From JBGTGG01 sp964398945 (lineage in GTDB: Bacteria; Bacteroidota; Bacteroidia; Cytophagales; Cyclobacteriaceae): 64,000 nucleotides of DNA. How positions within the stretch are numbered: position 1 is the stretch's first letter; each line of letters begins with the position of its first letter. The stretch spans positions 124,001-188,000 of the forward strand of contig CAYNOT010000006.1 in assembly GCA_964398945.1 (NCBI GenBank), read 5' to 3'. Shown piece by piece: positions 33,805 to 43,674 of this stretch. The notes under the pieces were generated by a model. That model was not told the DNA's origin. It worked only from the letters and a program-made list of their open reading frames with translations, and made no database searches. The translations under genes were made by a program, and so were the position numbers.

Positions 33805-34920
33805 ATGGCAAAACATGATAGAAACATCCCTTATAATAACCTCCCACACTTACCCCCCGCCTCAGCGTTTGAGGATGACCCTGAAATATTGAAAAAACTA
33901 GTATCGGCTTCAAGAGCATTAGCCACTGTGGACAGTAATGTGTTAAGATTGCCGAACCCTTATATGCTGGTAAATACAATTGCCCTTCAAGAGGCCAAAG
34001 CTTCTACTGCAATTGAAAATATTTTTACAACTGAGGATGAGCTTTACAAAGCTATATCTGACAGCATACATGAAGCGAAGGCCAATCCCGCCACAAAAGA
34101 GGTATTGAAGTACAGGGAAGCACTTTGGGAAGGCAACCGACAATTGGAAACGGAAAAGAACATAACGTTAAATCTAATAACCAAGATATTTCAGCAGATC
34201 AAATCTACCCAGGCAGGTTTACGTTCACCACAAGCACAGATCGTGATTAGGCAGGGACAAAGCGAATTTAGGACCGGGGAGATCGTCTATACACCACCAC
34301 GCGGTGAGGATGTAGTTGAAAAATTGATGGATAATCTGATTGAATATCTCAATGATGATGTAAAGTATCCAGCAGACCCCTTGTTGAAAATGTGTGTAGC
34401 CCACTATCAGTTTGAGGCCATTCACCCATTCCCCGATGGTAACGGCAGGACAGGACGAATTCTTAACTTGTTATACCTGGTAAACAAAGGATTGTTGTCC
34501 AAACCAGTACTCTATCTTTCAAAGTATATTATCGCCAACAAGGATGAATATTATTTCAGCCTCAGCGCAGTAACACAAAGAGAATCCTGGAAGGAATGGG
34601 TACTCTATATGTTGGATGCGGTAGAAAAAACATCCCTGCTGACCAACCGCTTAATCAACGAAACCGTGAAGCAAATGGAGGCAACACTGGATCATGGCAG
34701 AAAACATATTAAATGGTATGGCAAAGAAGTAAATGAGATTTTATTCAGCCAACCTTATAGCCGGGCAAAAACTGTAAGTGACTTGGTAGGGAAAAAGTCC
34801 CGTACTACCATTTCGAAATACATGGATGAGCTTACCAAAGCAAAAATCCTTAGCCTCAAAAAGGAGGGCAGTGAAATATACTACGTAAATGATGATTTGA
34901 TCCGTATCCTGGAGGGTTAA
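33805..34920 (+). CDS. Fic-domain protein with C-terminal winged helix
   Basis: 371 residues from ATG 33805; the longer GTG start (33769) lies inside an operator. N-terminal Fic_N with the inhibitory motif S67-TAI-E71-N72 (class II arrangement), the Fic core HPFPDGNGRTGR from His207, and a C-terminal wHTH (about 295-371: YSRAKTVSDLVGKKSRTTISKYMDELTKAKIL ... YYVNDD). Fic proteins usually transfer AMP to target proteins; Glu71 would restrain activity. The target is unknown. It stands alone between core genes and replaces the missing half of the gene before it. Confidence 0.88.
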   Translation: MAKHDRNIPYNNLPHLPPASAFEDDPEILKKLVSASRALATVDSNVLRLPNPYMLVNTIALQEAKASTAIENIFTTEDELYKAISDSIHEAKANPATKEVLKYREALWEGNRQLETEKNITLNLITKIFQQIKSTQAGLRSPQAQIVIRQGQSEFRTGEIVYTPPRGEDVVEKLMDNLIEYLNDDVKYPADPLLKMCVAHYQFEAIHPFPDGNGRTGRILNLLYLVNKGLLSKPVLYLSKYIIANKDEYYFSLSAVTQRESWKEWVLYMLDAVEKTSLLTNRLINETVKQMEATLDHGRKHIKWYGKEVNEILFSQPYSRAKTVSDLVGKKSRTTISKYMDELTKAKILSLKKEGSEIYYVNDDLIRILEG

Positions 34921-34955
34921 AAAAGAATATAGCAGAAGGAAACTATCCTGAAACG

Positions 34956-35261
34956 TTATTTCCTCCTCAAAAAAATCCTGCTAAAGAAACGCTTTTCAAA
35001 TTCCCAGAAGAACTTGAACTGGCCGAACAGGAAACCATAAAAAAGCAGGAGCAAATTGTATAACGGAAGAATGAAAATATAATACAAGACCGTGGCGATC
35101 CATGTCTTCCCTTCTTCTCCAACCAGCCATTGCAAAATGTATGGTTTCAAAAACAACACACTAAAACCCGTGCACGCAAAAACAATTAATATAATCACCA
35201 CCTGAAAAGCGTTGACTTGCCAGCGCGTTTGAAGTTTATTGATCCAATTCGGGTTCTCCAT
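34956..35261 (-). CDS. DUF6787-like small membrane protein
   Basis: 101 residues with two membrane helices (about 18-42 and 58-82) and the ending FGQFKFFWEFEKRFFSRIF, which resembles the DUF6787 family, sometimes mislabelled diacylglyceryl transferase. No catalytic residue can be assigned. Its start overlaps the stop of the RluA-family gene by one base (TAATG on the minus strand), so the two are co-translated. Confidence 0.65.
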   Translation of the reverse strand: MENPNWINKLQTRWQVNAFQVVIILIVFACTGFSVLFLKPYILQWLVGEEGKTWIATVLYYIFILPLYNLLLLFYGFLFGQFKFFWEFEKRFFSRIFLRRK

Positions 35262-35956
35262 TATGCGGAAAAATAAGAATAAGATTTATCCCATAAACCA
35301 TTCGCGGGTGGTTTTGTGGAAAATTTTACAAACCCTTCTTTTACGGGATGTTGAAAGGCTAAACTCTTCGCATGCAAACAAATACTTGCATCGGGGTTTG
35401 GCGTGGGGTAACCATATTTTAAATCCCCAACAATCGGGCATCCCATACTGGCAAGTTGTACACGTATTTGATGCGGCCTTCCTGTTTTCGGGTTTACTTC
35501 CAACAACCAAAAACCGTTGACACTGCCGAGTACGCGATAACTCAATTCAGATTGTAAAGCGTCTTTCGTTTCTTTGGTATAAGCCGTTACTTTATTTTTC
35601 TTTTCATCTTTCAATAACCAATGCACCAACGTACCCGAATTTTCCGTGGGCTTGCTGGAAACCAACGCCCAGTAGATTTTTTCTGTCTTTCGATCACGGA
35701 ACAAAGCATTCATCCTACTCAGTGCTTTGGAAGTACGGGCCAATGCCACTACCCCACTCACCGGGCGATCAAGTCGATGTACTACACCTAAAAAAACAGC
35801 GCCTGGCTTTTGGTATTTTTCTTTGATGTATTCCTTGCATCTTTCTGCCAGCGGAACATCACCCGTGCTATCGCCTTGTACCAACACGCCACTCGCTTTA
35901 TCCACAATCAATAAATGATTGTCTTCATACAGCACTGTGAACCCATTGGTCTTCAT
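35261..35956 (-). CDS. RluA-family RNA pseudouridine synthase
   Basis: 231 residues. Catalytic block GVVHRLDRPVSGVVALARTSKAL with the active Asp, then KIYWALV, NPKTGRPHQIRVQLASMGCPIVGDLKYG and the C-terminal LHAKSLAFQHPV. It converts a uridine in rRNA or tRNA to pseudouridine; the target base cannot be deduced. There is no S4 domain. It follows prfC on the same strand with a 5-nt gap. Confidence 0.9.
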   Translation of the reverse strand: MKTNGFTVLYEDNHLLIVDKASGVLVQGDSTGDVPLAERCKEYIKEKYQKPGAVFLGVVHRLDRPVSGVVALARTSKALSRMNALFRDRKTEKIYWALVSSKPTENSGTLVHWLLKDEKKNKVTAYTKETKDALQSELSYRVLGSVNGFWLLEVNPKTGRPHQIRVQLASMGCPIVGDLKYGYPTPNPDASICLHAKSLAFQHPVKEGFVKFSTKPPANGLWDKSYSYFSA

Positions 35957-35961
35957 TGATG

Positions 35962-37545
35962 CTAATCTTGTAATTCGGATGTGAAATGGAATTCGATTTC
36001 AGGAAAATTGTCCTGCACCATTTGTAACCACGCCCGCGATTCCGCCATAAATACGAGCTTATCATCTTTGTCGCGTGCGATGTGGCGTTGCTTCGAATCA
36101 ATAAAGTCTGCTAGTTTTTTGGGGTCCTTACTGGAAATCCAGCAGGCTTTGTAAATATTTTGAGGAACGAAACTTACCGTTGCACCGTATTCATTTTTCA
36201 ACCGGAATTGAATCACTTCAAACTGGAGCGCACCTACGGTTCCAATTACTTTCTTGCTTCCGAGTTCATACGAAAACATTTGTGCCACACCTTCTTCCAT
36301 CAATTGCAGCAACCCTTTCTCCAGTTGCTTGGTCTTCATGGCATCCATGTTCACAACCTCTTTGAATATCTCAGGGGAGAAACTCGGGATACCTGTATAC
36401 TGAAATTTTTCGCCTTCGGTAAGGGTATCACCAATTTTTAAATTTCCGGTATCAAAAATACCAACGATGTCGCCAGGCCATGCCTCCTCTACCGTCTCAC
36501 GATCTTGTGCCATAAAAGCAGTAGCATTTGAGAACCGGATGCTCTTGTCGTTTCGCACATGCAGGTAATTGCTGCCGCGTTGAAATTTTCCGGAACAAAT
36601 CCTTACGAACGCAATCCGGTTTCTGTGGCGTGGGTCCATGTTCGCGTGGATCTTAAAAACAAAACCGGTAAACTTATTTTCATCCGGCATTACAACGCGT
36701 TCTGTGGTTTCCCGTGGCAACGGGGAAGGGGCCAATTCGATAAATGTATCCAGCAACTCACGCACACCAAAATTATTGACAGCGCTCCCAAAAAACACGG
36801 GGGCAACTTTTCCATCCAAATATTCCTGCACATCAAAATCAGGATAGACGCCTTCAATCAACTCAACATCTGCCCGTAATTGTTTCGCATTTGATTCACC
36901 AACATATTGGTCCAATGCCTCGTCTGATAAATCCTTGATCTCAATCCCTTCCCCAAGGGTAGTCTTACTTGGCGTGAATAGGAGCAAACTTTTTTTGTGC
37001 AAACTGTAGACACCCTTAAAAGATTTTCCCATGCTGATCGGCCAACTCAACGGACGAACCTTTATTGAAAGTTTTTCTTCAATCTCATCCAATAATTCAA
37101 AAGGATCGCGCCCTTCACGGTCGAGCTTGTTGATAAAACACATCACGGGTGTGTTGCGCATGCGGCACACTTCCATCAGTTTTTCGGTTTGGATCTCTAC
37201 ACCTTTCACGCAATCGATCACCATGATGACGCTGTCTACCGCAGTGAGTGTCCGGTAGGTATCTTCGGCAAAATCCTGGTGACCGGGTGTATCGAGCAAG
37301 TTGATTTTTGTGTCGTGGTATTCGAACCCCATTACGGAAGTTGCCACGGAAATTCCCCGTTGCTTCTCAATCTCCATCCAGTCGGAGCGGGCGTGGTCTT
37401 TAATCTTGCTCGATTTTACCGCACCTGCCTTTTGGATAGCACCACCAAAAAGCAAAAGCTTTTCTGTAAGCGTGGTTTTTCCGGCATCCGGGTGACTAAT
37501 GATACCAAATGTCTTTCTTCTCGCGATTTCCTCCTGAATTGCCAC
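35962..37545 (-). CDS. prfC: Peptide chain release factor 3
   Basis: 527 residues. GTPase G1 SHPDAGKTTLTEKLLLFGGAIQKAGAV, switch region RGISVATSVMGFEY, G3 DTPGHQDFAEDTYRTL, G4 NKLDREG, then the EF-G-like domains and the C-terminal RF3 part. It removes RF1 and RF2 from the ribosome after termination. Length typical. First gene of a minus-strand group with the pseudouridine synthase and the DUF6787-like gene. Confidence 0.96.
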   Translation of the reverse strand: MAIQEEIARRKTFGIISHPDAGKTTLTEKLLLFGGAIQKAGAVKSSKIKDHARSDWMEIEKQRGISVATSVMGFEYHDTKINLLDTPGHQDFAEDTYRTLTAVDSVIMVIDCVKGVEIQTEKLMEVCRMRNTPVMCFINKLDREGRDPFELLDEIEEKLSIKVRPLSWPISMGKSFKGVYSLHKKSLLLFTPSKTTLGEGIEIKDLSDEALDQYVGESNAKQLRADVELIEGVYPDFDVQEYLDGKVAPVFFGSAVNNFGVRELLDTFIELAPSPLPRETTERVVMPDENKFTGFVFKIHANMDPRHRNRIAFVRICSGKFQRGSNYLHVRNDKSIRFSNATAFMAQDRETVEEAWPGDIVGIFDTGNLKIGDTLTEGEKFQYTGIPSFSPEIFKEVVNMDAMKTKQLEKGLLQLMEEGVAQMFSYELGSKKVIGTVGALQFEVIQFRLKNEYGATVSFVPQNIYKACWISSKDPKKLADFIDSKQRHIARDKDDKLVFMAESRAWLQMVQDNFPEIEFHFTSELQD

Positions 37546-37665
37546 TACGGTTGGGGGTTCTGTTTAAAAATTTGCGCAAATATACATTTACCTATCAAAC
37601 CTTAAATCATGGACAGAAGAGGCGGATATTTATGATCAATAAAGTCGAAGATCATGTGTCTCTAC

Positions 37666-37716
37666 TGTCATTCTGTCACCAAATGGCATAGAAATACCGT
37701 TGGCACAACCATTGAT
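37666..37716 (+). promoter_or_regulatory. dnaK promoter: upstream box plus sigma-54-like element
   Basis: TGGCAC at 37701-37706, 5 nt, then TTGA at 37713-37715 with the T at 37712 gives the -24/-12 spacing of a sigma-54 promoter (A instead of C after the -12 G). The upstream box TGTCATTCTGTCACCAAA at 37666-37683 closely resembles the one before grpE. Confidence 0.5.
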
Positions 37717-37760
37717 AACCTAGCGGTGCAGAACTGAATAGAAACAACAAAAATAATATC

Positions 37761-39683
37761 ATGGGAAAAATTATAGGAATTGACTTGGGAACTACCAACT
37801 CGTGTGTAGCCGTAATGGAGGGTAATGAGCCGGTTGTAATCCCAAATAGCGAAGGAAGAAGGACCACTCCCTCCATCGTTGGTTTTCTTGATAATGGCAA
37901 AGGAGAGCGTAAGGTTGGGGATCCTGCAAAACGCCAGGCCATCACCAATCCACAAAATACGGTGACATCCATCAAGCGCTTTATGGGCAAAACCTTTAGC
38001 GATATCAGCGAAGAGAAGAAAATGGTTTCCTATCAAGTAGAAAAAGGAAACAATGAAACTGTACGTGTGCGCATTGGCGATCGCCTTTACACCGCGCAGG
38101 AGATTTCAGCGATGATCCTTCAAAAAATGAAAAGCACTGCTGAAGACTACCTGGGAACAACAGTAACAGAAGCTGTAATCACAGTGCCCGCTTACTTTAA
38201 TGATGCGGAGCGCCAGGCAACAAAAGAAGCAGGACAAATTGCCGGCCTGGAGGTAAAAAGGATTATCAATGAGCCTACAGCAGCAGCGCTTGCGTATGGC
38301 ATGGACAAGAAAAACAAAGACATGCGCATAGCAGTCTACGATTTGGGAGGTGGAACGTTTGACGTTTCCATTCTTGAATTAGGGGATGGCGTTTTCGAAG
38401 TAAAATCCACCAATGGTGATGTTCACCTGGGTGGCGATGATTTTGATCAGCGCATTATGAACTGGCTGGCAGACGAATTCAAAGCGGATGAGAATGTTGA
38501 CCTGCGCAAAGACCCAATGGCGTTGCAACGCTTGAAAGAAGCTGCCGAGAAAGCAAAGATTGAACTTTCCAGCTCGCAAGAAACGGAAGTAAATCTTCCA
38601 TACATTACTTCAATTGACGGTGTTCCGAAACATTTGGTGAAGAAACTTAGCCGTGCAAAGTTTGAACAATTAGTAGACGATTTAATTAAAAGGACACTTG
38701 AGCCTTGTCGGTTGGCTGTTCAGGATTCCAACCTCAGCACTTCACAAATTGACGAAGTAATTTTGGTTGGAGGATCAACCCGTATTCCAAGAATACAGGA
38801 AGAAGTGGAGAAATTCTTCGGCAAGAAACCTTCTAAAGGTGTGAACCCGGATGAGGTGGTAGCAATTGGTGCTGCTATTCAAGGTGGTGTATTGACCGGT
38901 GAGGTAAAAGATGTACTGCTTTTGGATGTTACCCCATTATCGCTTGGTATTGAAACACTGGGTGGCGTATTCACCCGATTGATCGAATCCAACACAACGA
39001 TCCCTTCGAAGAAGTCAGAGACTTTCTCTACTGCTGCGGACAACCAGCCTTCGGTTGAGATCCATGTGTTGCAAGGTGAAAGGCCAATGGCAAAGGATAA
39101 TCGTACCATTGGAAGGTTCCACTTAGATGGAATTCCACCAGCCCCACGCGGTGTGCCACAAGTAGAAGTAACTTTTGATATCGATGCGAATGGTATCCTC
39201 CACGTTTCCGCTAAGGATAAAGGAACTGGCAAAGAGCAAAAAATCCGCATTGAAGCTTCTTCCGGATTGACCGAAGAAGAGATCAATAAAATGAAAGAGG
39301 AAGCAAAAGCAAATGCCGATGCTGACAACAAAGCAAAAGAGCAGATTGAAAAAATCAACCAAGCTGATTCATTGATTTTCCAAACTGAAAAACAATTGAA
39401 AGAGTTTGGTGAGAAGCTTTCTGAAGGAAACAAAACTGCTATCAACAGTGCCCTTGAAAAATTGAAAGAAGCGCACAAGAGCCAAAACGTTGCAGGCATT
39501 GATACTGCAATGGCAGAACTCAACAACGCGTGGCAGGCAGCTTCTGCTGAAATGTACCAGGATGCCGGAAACGCATCGGGTGCAACTGCAGGGCCTGCTG
39601 CTGAACAAGGCTCCGACAATAGTACTTCAAGTGACAATGTTTCTGATGTTGAATACGAAGAAGTAAAGGACAACAATAAATAA
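37761..39683 (+). CDS. dnaK: Chaperone DnaK (Hsp70)
   Basis: 640 residues. Nucleotide-binding domain with IGIDLGTTNSCVAVMEG, AVYDLGGGTFDVSIL and VGGSTRIPRIQ; linker DVLLLDVTPLSLGIETLGG; substrate domain; helical lid; and a Gly/Ala/Asp-rich tail ending DVEYEEVKDNNK. Works with DnaJ and GrpE encoded at 14.3-16.1 kb. Complete. Confidence 0.98.
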   Translation: MGKIIGIDLGTTNSCVAVMEGNEPVVIPNSEGRRTTPSIVGFLDNGKGERKVGDPAKRQAITNPQNTVTSIKRFMGKTFSDISEEKKMVSYQVEKGNNETVRVRIGDRLYTAQEISAMILQKMKSTAEDYLGTTVTEAVITVPAYFNDAERQATKEAGQIAGLEVKRIINEPTAAALAYGMDKKNKDMRIAVYDLGGGTFDVSILELGDGVFEVKSTNGDVHLGGDDFDQRIMNWLADEFKADENVDLRKDPMALQRLKEAAEKAKIELSSSQETEVNLPYITSIDGVPKHLVKKLSRAKFEQLVDDLIKRTLEPCRLAVQDSNLSTSQIDEVILVGGSTRIPRIQEEVEKFFGKKPSKGVNPDEVVAIGAAIQGGVLTGEVKDVLLLDVTPLSLGIETLGGVFTRLIESNTTIPSKKSETFSTAADNQPSVEIHVLQGERPMAKDNRTIGRFHLDGIPPAPRGVPQVEVTFDIDANGILHVSAKDKGTGKEQKIRIEASSGLTEEEINKMKEEAKANADADNKAKEQIEKINQADSLIFQTEKQLKEFGEKLSEGNKTAINSALEKLKEAHKSQNVAGIDTAMAELNNAWQAASAEMYQDAGNASGATAGPAAEQGSDNSTSSDNVSDVEYEEVKDNNK

Positions 39684-39704
39684 GGGGTAAAACCCGCAGA
39701 ATGC

Positions 39705-39742
39705 AAAGCCACCCGTCAAACGACAGGGTGGCTTTACTTTTT
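39705..39742 (+). terminator. Terminator of dnaK
   Basis: AAAGCCACCC (39705-39714) and GGGTGGCTTT (39726-39735) form a perfect 10-bp stem followed by ACTTTTT. Confidence 0.8.
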
Positions 39743-39824
39743 AGTGCCTGTTTGTGTGCATTGGTCGAAAAATGGTACTGCTCCACACTTACAATACTCC
39801 ACCTTGAGGCATCATAAAGCAATC

Positions 39825-40715
39825 ATGATGTACAAAAAGCACATTTTTGTCGGGTTGGTAGTTGGCCTTTTATGTTTTGCCGGGTGTGGGAGCGAAGATG
39901 GAAGCAGAGGGAGATTGAACCTCTACATCACAGACGCCCCCATCGATGGTGCTGAAATTAAATCAGTATTCATTGCAATTAATAGCGTAGAACTAAAAGG
40001 GGTGCATGGATGGAAAACCATTAAGTCTTTTGACCGTCCGTTAGCCATCGACCTTTTGCGCTTGCAACATGGCCAATCCATGTTGATCTTAGAGCAATAT
40101 GTGGATGCCGGAAAATATTCTGCTTTGCGATTAAACCTGAATGCACAGGAACCTGAAAGCGGGCTGATCAAAAGCCCGGGATGCAATATGGTGAAGGAAT
40201 CCGGGGTACAACAAACCCTTTTCGCAACAGCGGAAAATCAAAACAAATCAATCGAGTTTCCCATGGTAATGCCGGACAATGGTATCGCTTCCTACACACT
40301 GGACTTTGATTTAAGAAAATCCATCCTTCCTTCAACAACAAAAGAATTATTTCTGGATCCCTCCATTCGGATTGTCGACAATGCTACTGCCGCCACGATA
40401 GCAGGCTCGTTTTCAATGGAAGAATCACCTGTTGGTGTTGTGATCTATGCTTACAAGCACGGGAACTATAGCACCAAAGAAAACTCAAGATCGGAAAACC
40501 AACCAGCCTTTAACCAAGCCACCTCAAGTGTTAAAGTAAAACAAGATGGAACCTTCGTCCTGGGCTTTTTAGCACCTGCAAATTACGACCTTGTATTTAC
40601 CCGGAAAGATTCGAATGGCGAGTTGGTGTCTGTAATGGGTACGTACAAAAATGTTTCGCTGTCTCCAAAAGAAGTTGAACAACTAAACATTCGTTTGTCT
40701 GATCTGGAAAATTGA
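39825..40715 (+). CDS. DUF4382 lipoprotein
   Basis: 296 residues from ATG 39825; the frame is open upstream but into the dnaK terminator region. A lipobox (LLCFAGC) near residue 20 predicts an outer-membrane or periplasmic lipoprotein. The main domain matches DUF4382: GRLNLYITDAPIDGAEIKSVFIAINSVEL, then VDAGKYSALRLNL. The C-terminal 80 residues look like a carboxypeptidase-regulatory-like beta domain. Function unknown. Confidence 0.82.
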   Translation: MMYKKHIFVGLVVGLLCFAGCGSEDGSRGRLNLYITDAPIDGAEIKSVFIAINSVELKGVHGWKTIKSFDRPLAIDLLRLQHGQSMLILEQYVDAGKYSALRLNLNAQEPESGLIKSPGCNMVKESGVQQTLFATAENQNKSIEFPMVMPDNGIASYTLDFDLRKSILPSTTKELFLDPSIRIVDNATAATIAGSFSMEESPVGVVIYAYKHGNYSTKENSRSENQPAFNQATSSVKVKQDGTFVLGFLAPANYDLVFTRKDSNGELVSVMGTYKNVSLSPKEVEQLNIRLSDLEN

Positions 40716-40737
40716 AACCGCCCCCACTTTGGTTTCG

Positions 40738-40770
40738 AAAAGACCCTGATGTTGAACCAGGGTCTTTTTT
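40738..40770 (+). terminator. Terminator after the DUF4382 gene
   Basis: AAAGACCCTG (40739-40748) and CAGGGTCTTT (40758-40767) pair around a 9-nt loop; the T-run also provides a possible -33 element for the next promoter. Confidence 0.8.
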
Positions 40771-40786
40771 ATTTTTTATAGTTCAT

Positions 40787-40794
40787 TACCTTTG
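40787..40794 (+). promoter_or_regulatory. -7 box of the aspartate kinase gene
   Basis: TACCTTTG matches TAnnTTTG, 24 nt before the ATG. A TTTT at 40764-40768, about 19 nt upstream, lies in the preceding terminator tail. Confidence 0.5.
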
Positions 40795-40818
40795 GGCGCT
40801 TAAAAAAATATTTCAACT

Positions 40819-42141
40819 ATGCTCGTACTTAAATTTGGAGGTACATCGGTAGGCAAGCCTGACCGGATGAAGAAGATTGCATCATTGGTTTCTTCTACTC
40901 CCGGGAAAAAGATTGTTGTATTGTCCGCCCTTTCGGGAACTACCAATGCGTTGGTTTCGATTGGTGACCACTTGTTAGAGAAGCGGACTTCCAGGGCAGA
41001 AGATGAAATTGCGGCACTTGAGAAACATTACCATACTTTTGTTCAGGATTTATTCTCAAGCGAATCATTCTTGGCAATCGGACAAGAAACCATTAGCCGG
41101 TTTTTTGTTTTCATCCGGCTCTTGGCGGCTGGCCAGTTCGATGATAAAGGATATCGGGAATTACTCGCACAGGGCGAACTTATTTCCACCGAATTGTTTT
41201 ACCAGCACCTTCAGGAAATAAAGATAAGTGCACGTCTTTTACCTGCACTTCATTTCATGTCCATCGATGAAAACCTGGAACCTGAACTTGAGAAAATTTC
41301 GGAACGGTTGAAACCACTCGTTTCATCGTTAACGAATATTGATATCATTATTACGCAAGGGTATATCTGTAGAAATCGCCATAATGAAATTGATAACCTG
41401 AGGCGTGGTGGAAGTGATTACACAGCTTCTTTAATTGGTGCCGCAATTGATGCCGAAGAAATCCAGATTTGGACTGATATTGATGGCATGCACAACAACG
41501 ATCCGCGGATCGTGAAGAAAACCGTTCCCATTGCTGCCTTGACGTTTGACGAAGCTTCCGAGCTGGCCTACTTCGGGGCAAAAATACTTCACCCATCCAC
41601 CATTGTTCCGGCACAGAAATACAACATTCCGGTACGGCTGAAAAACACGATGGATGAGCATGCACCCGGAACAATTATCACCAGCAACGAATCAGAAGGT
41701 GTTTTCAAAGCCGTTGCCGCGAAAGACAACATCATCGCAATCAAAATAAAATCATCACGCATGTTGATGGCGTATGGTTTCTTGCGCAGGGTGTTCGAGA
41801 TATTCGAACAATACAAAACCCCGATCGACATGATCACCACTTCAGAAGTTGCTGTTTCCATTACGATTGATAATGATGCGCGGCTACCCGAAATCGAAGC
41901 TGAATTGAGAAAATTCGGAACAATCGAGGTTGATAAAAATCAAACCATCATTTGTATTGTTGGTCAAAAAATCACCCAACAAAAAGGAGTGTTGGATAAG
42001 ATATTTTCTTCCCTTGGAAACATTCCAATCCGAATGGTTTCGTGTGGTGGAAGCTACAACAACGTATCCATATTGGTTGATACACGCTTAAAAGAACAGG
42101 TTTTGATTTCCTTAAACAAGGATTTATTTGGGTTATCGTAA
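40819..42141 (+). CDS. Aspartate kinase (monofunctional, with ACT domains)
   Basis: 440 residues. Kinase domain begins VLKFGGTSVGKPDRMKKI, followed by RGGSDYTASLIGAAI and EIQIWTDIDGMHNNDPRIV, EASELAYFGAKILHP. The C-terminal third holds two ACT-type units (IKIKSSRMLMAYGFLRRVFEIFE; ICIVGQKI) for amino-acid feedback. First step of lysine, threonine and methionine synthesis. No fused homoserine dehydrogenase. The usual symbol would be lysC, but isoforms cannot be separated here. Confidence 0.93.
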   Translation: MLVLKFGGTSVGKPDRMKKIASLVSSTPGKKIVVLSALSGTTNALVSIGDHLLEKRTSRAEDEIAALEKHYHTFVQDLFSSESFLAIGQETISRFFVFIRLLAAGQFDDKGYRELLAQGELISTELFYQHLQEIKISARLLPALHFMSIDENLEPELEKISERLKPLVSSLTNIDIIITQGYICRNRHNEIDNLRRGGSDYTASLIGAAIDAEEIQIWTDIDGMHNNDPRIVKKTVPIAALTFDEASELAYFGAKILHPSTIVPAQKYNIPVRLKNTMDEHAPGTIITSNESEGVFKAVAAKDNIIAIKIKSSRMLMAYGFLRRVFEIFEQYKTPIDMITTSEVAVSITIDNDARLPEIEAELRKFGTIEVDKNQTIICIVGQKITQQKGVLDKIFSSLGNIPIRMVSCGGSYNNVSILVDTRLKEQVLISLNKDLFGLS

Positions 42142-42293
42142 AAAAAATAGATTACCAAAACATTAATTTTATCGGAAAGAACAAGAAAAAGATGCAATGT
42201 TGCCCCATTGCCATATTTTCATTTGCTGATGAAATTCACAAACCTTATTATTAGCCGGAATTTGATAAATTGTTTTCCTAAACCGGCCAATAT

Positions 42294-43664
42294 ATGGAGT
42301 TGTTGATTGTTGCAGTTTTTGTTGTAGGGTATATTTTAATCGCCCTGGAACATCCCATCCACATTAATAAAACTGCCACCGCCCTGCTTACGGGGGTTTT
42401 ATGTTGGACATTGTTTGCTTTTTCTGATCCTACAGCCTCGCTCTTATCCAGCCAGCATTTTATTGACTTCCTGGAAAAGCTGAAATCCAACGTTCCCGAT
42501 TTTGCTGCCCTTACGGCAAGTGAAATCCATCGTGAGTTTGTAATTGAATCCCTCGCGGAACATTTAAGTGAAATCTCGCAAATTTTGTTCTTTTTAATGG
42601 GTGCCATGACCATCGTGGAATTGATCGATGCCCATCAAGGATTTAAATTCATCACGGACCGTATCACTACCAAAAATGCAAAAGTTTTGCTTTGGATTGT
42701 GTGCGGGGTAACCTTTGCCCTTTCTTCCATTCTTGATAACCTGACCACAACCATTGTAATGGTCTCACTCATTCGCAAGATTATTCCAAGCAAAGACATG
42801 CGTTTGTTTTTTGCCGGGATGATCATCGTTGCTGCCAATGCCGGTGGGGCATGGTCACCGATTGGCGATGTTACAACAACCATGCTTTGGATTGGTGGGC
42901 AAATAACCGCTTTCGGAATTATAAAAAGTGTCTTCTTGCCCAGTGTAGTTTGCATGGTAGTGCCGCTTATCTACCTCAGCTTTACCATGAAAGGTGAGCT
43001 TGGTAAAGAAACCGAAGCAAAAAAAGAAGAACCAAGCAGTGGCTATGGCAAGCTTATGCTTTTTTTGGGGGTAGCTGCCCTTGTTTCAGTTCCTGTATTT
43101 AAAACCATAACGCACCTTCCCCCTTACCTCGGCATGATGCTTGGCCTGGGTGTTCTTTGGGTGGCCTCTGAACTCATCAATCCCAATGTAGATGAATCCC
43201 AGAAAAAAAATTACACTGCTGCCCATGCACTCACACGTATTGACATGCCAAGTGTATTGTTCTTTTTAGGGATTTTATTGGCCGTTGGTGCGCTACAGTC
43301 TATGACAACACTGCACAATTTTGCTGATTACTTAAATCATACGCTGGGTGATAACCGCATTATCATTACACTGATCGGAATCTTGTCTGCCATTGTTGAC
43401 AATGTTCCATTAGTGGCAGCGAGCATGGGCATGTACGATATGGCCGTTTATCCTACCGACCACATGATTTGGGAATACCTTGCTTATTGTGCCGGAACGG
43501 GGGGAAGTTTATTGGTGATCGGGTCTGCGGCAGGTGTTGCGGCAATGGGAATGGTGAAGATTGATTTTATCTGGTATGTGAAAAAGATTACACTGCTTGC
43601 TGCATTGGGTTACTTTGCAGGCGCTGCTGTTTATCTTTTGCAGTATGCCTTATTGAATCATTAA
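42294..43664 (+). CDS. nhaD: Na+/H+ antiporter of the NhaD family
   Basis: 456 residues with about twelve helices. Family blocks are LFFLMGAMTIVELIDAHQGF, FALSSILDNLTTTIVMVSL and NAGGAWSPIGDVTTTMLWIGG; the C-terminal half repeats the pattern (LSAIVDNVPLVAASMGMY). It exchanges cytoplasmic Na+ or Li+ for protons. Start ATG at 42294. The gene is convergent with the dehydrogenase gene behind it. Confidence 0.9.
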   Translation: MELLIVAVFVVGYILIALEHPIHINKTATALLTGVLCWTLFAFSDPTASLLSSQHFIDFLEKLKSNVPDFAALTASEIHREFVIESLAEHLSEISQILFFLMGAMTIVELIDAHQGFKFITDRITTKNAKVLLWIVCGVTFALSSILDNLTTTIVMVSLIRKIIPSKDMRLFFAGMIIVAANAGGAWSPIGDVTTTMLWIGGQITAFGIIKSVFLPSVVCMVVPLIYLSFTMKGELGKETEAKKEEPSSGYGKLMLFLGVAALVSVPVFKTITHLPPYLGMMLGLGVLWVASELINPNVDESQKKNYTAAHALTRIDMPSVLFFLGILLAVGALQSMTTLHNFADYLNHTLGDNRIIITLIGILSAIVDNVPLVAASMGMYDMAVYPTDHMIWEYLAYCAGTGGSLLVIGSAAGVAAMGMVKIDFIWYVKKITLLAALGYFAGAAVYLLQYALLNH

Positions 43665-43674
43665 GCAGGTTTTT

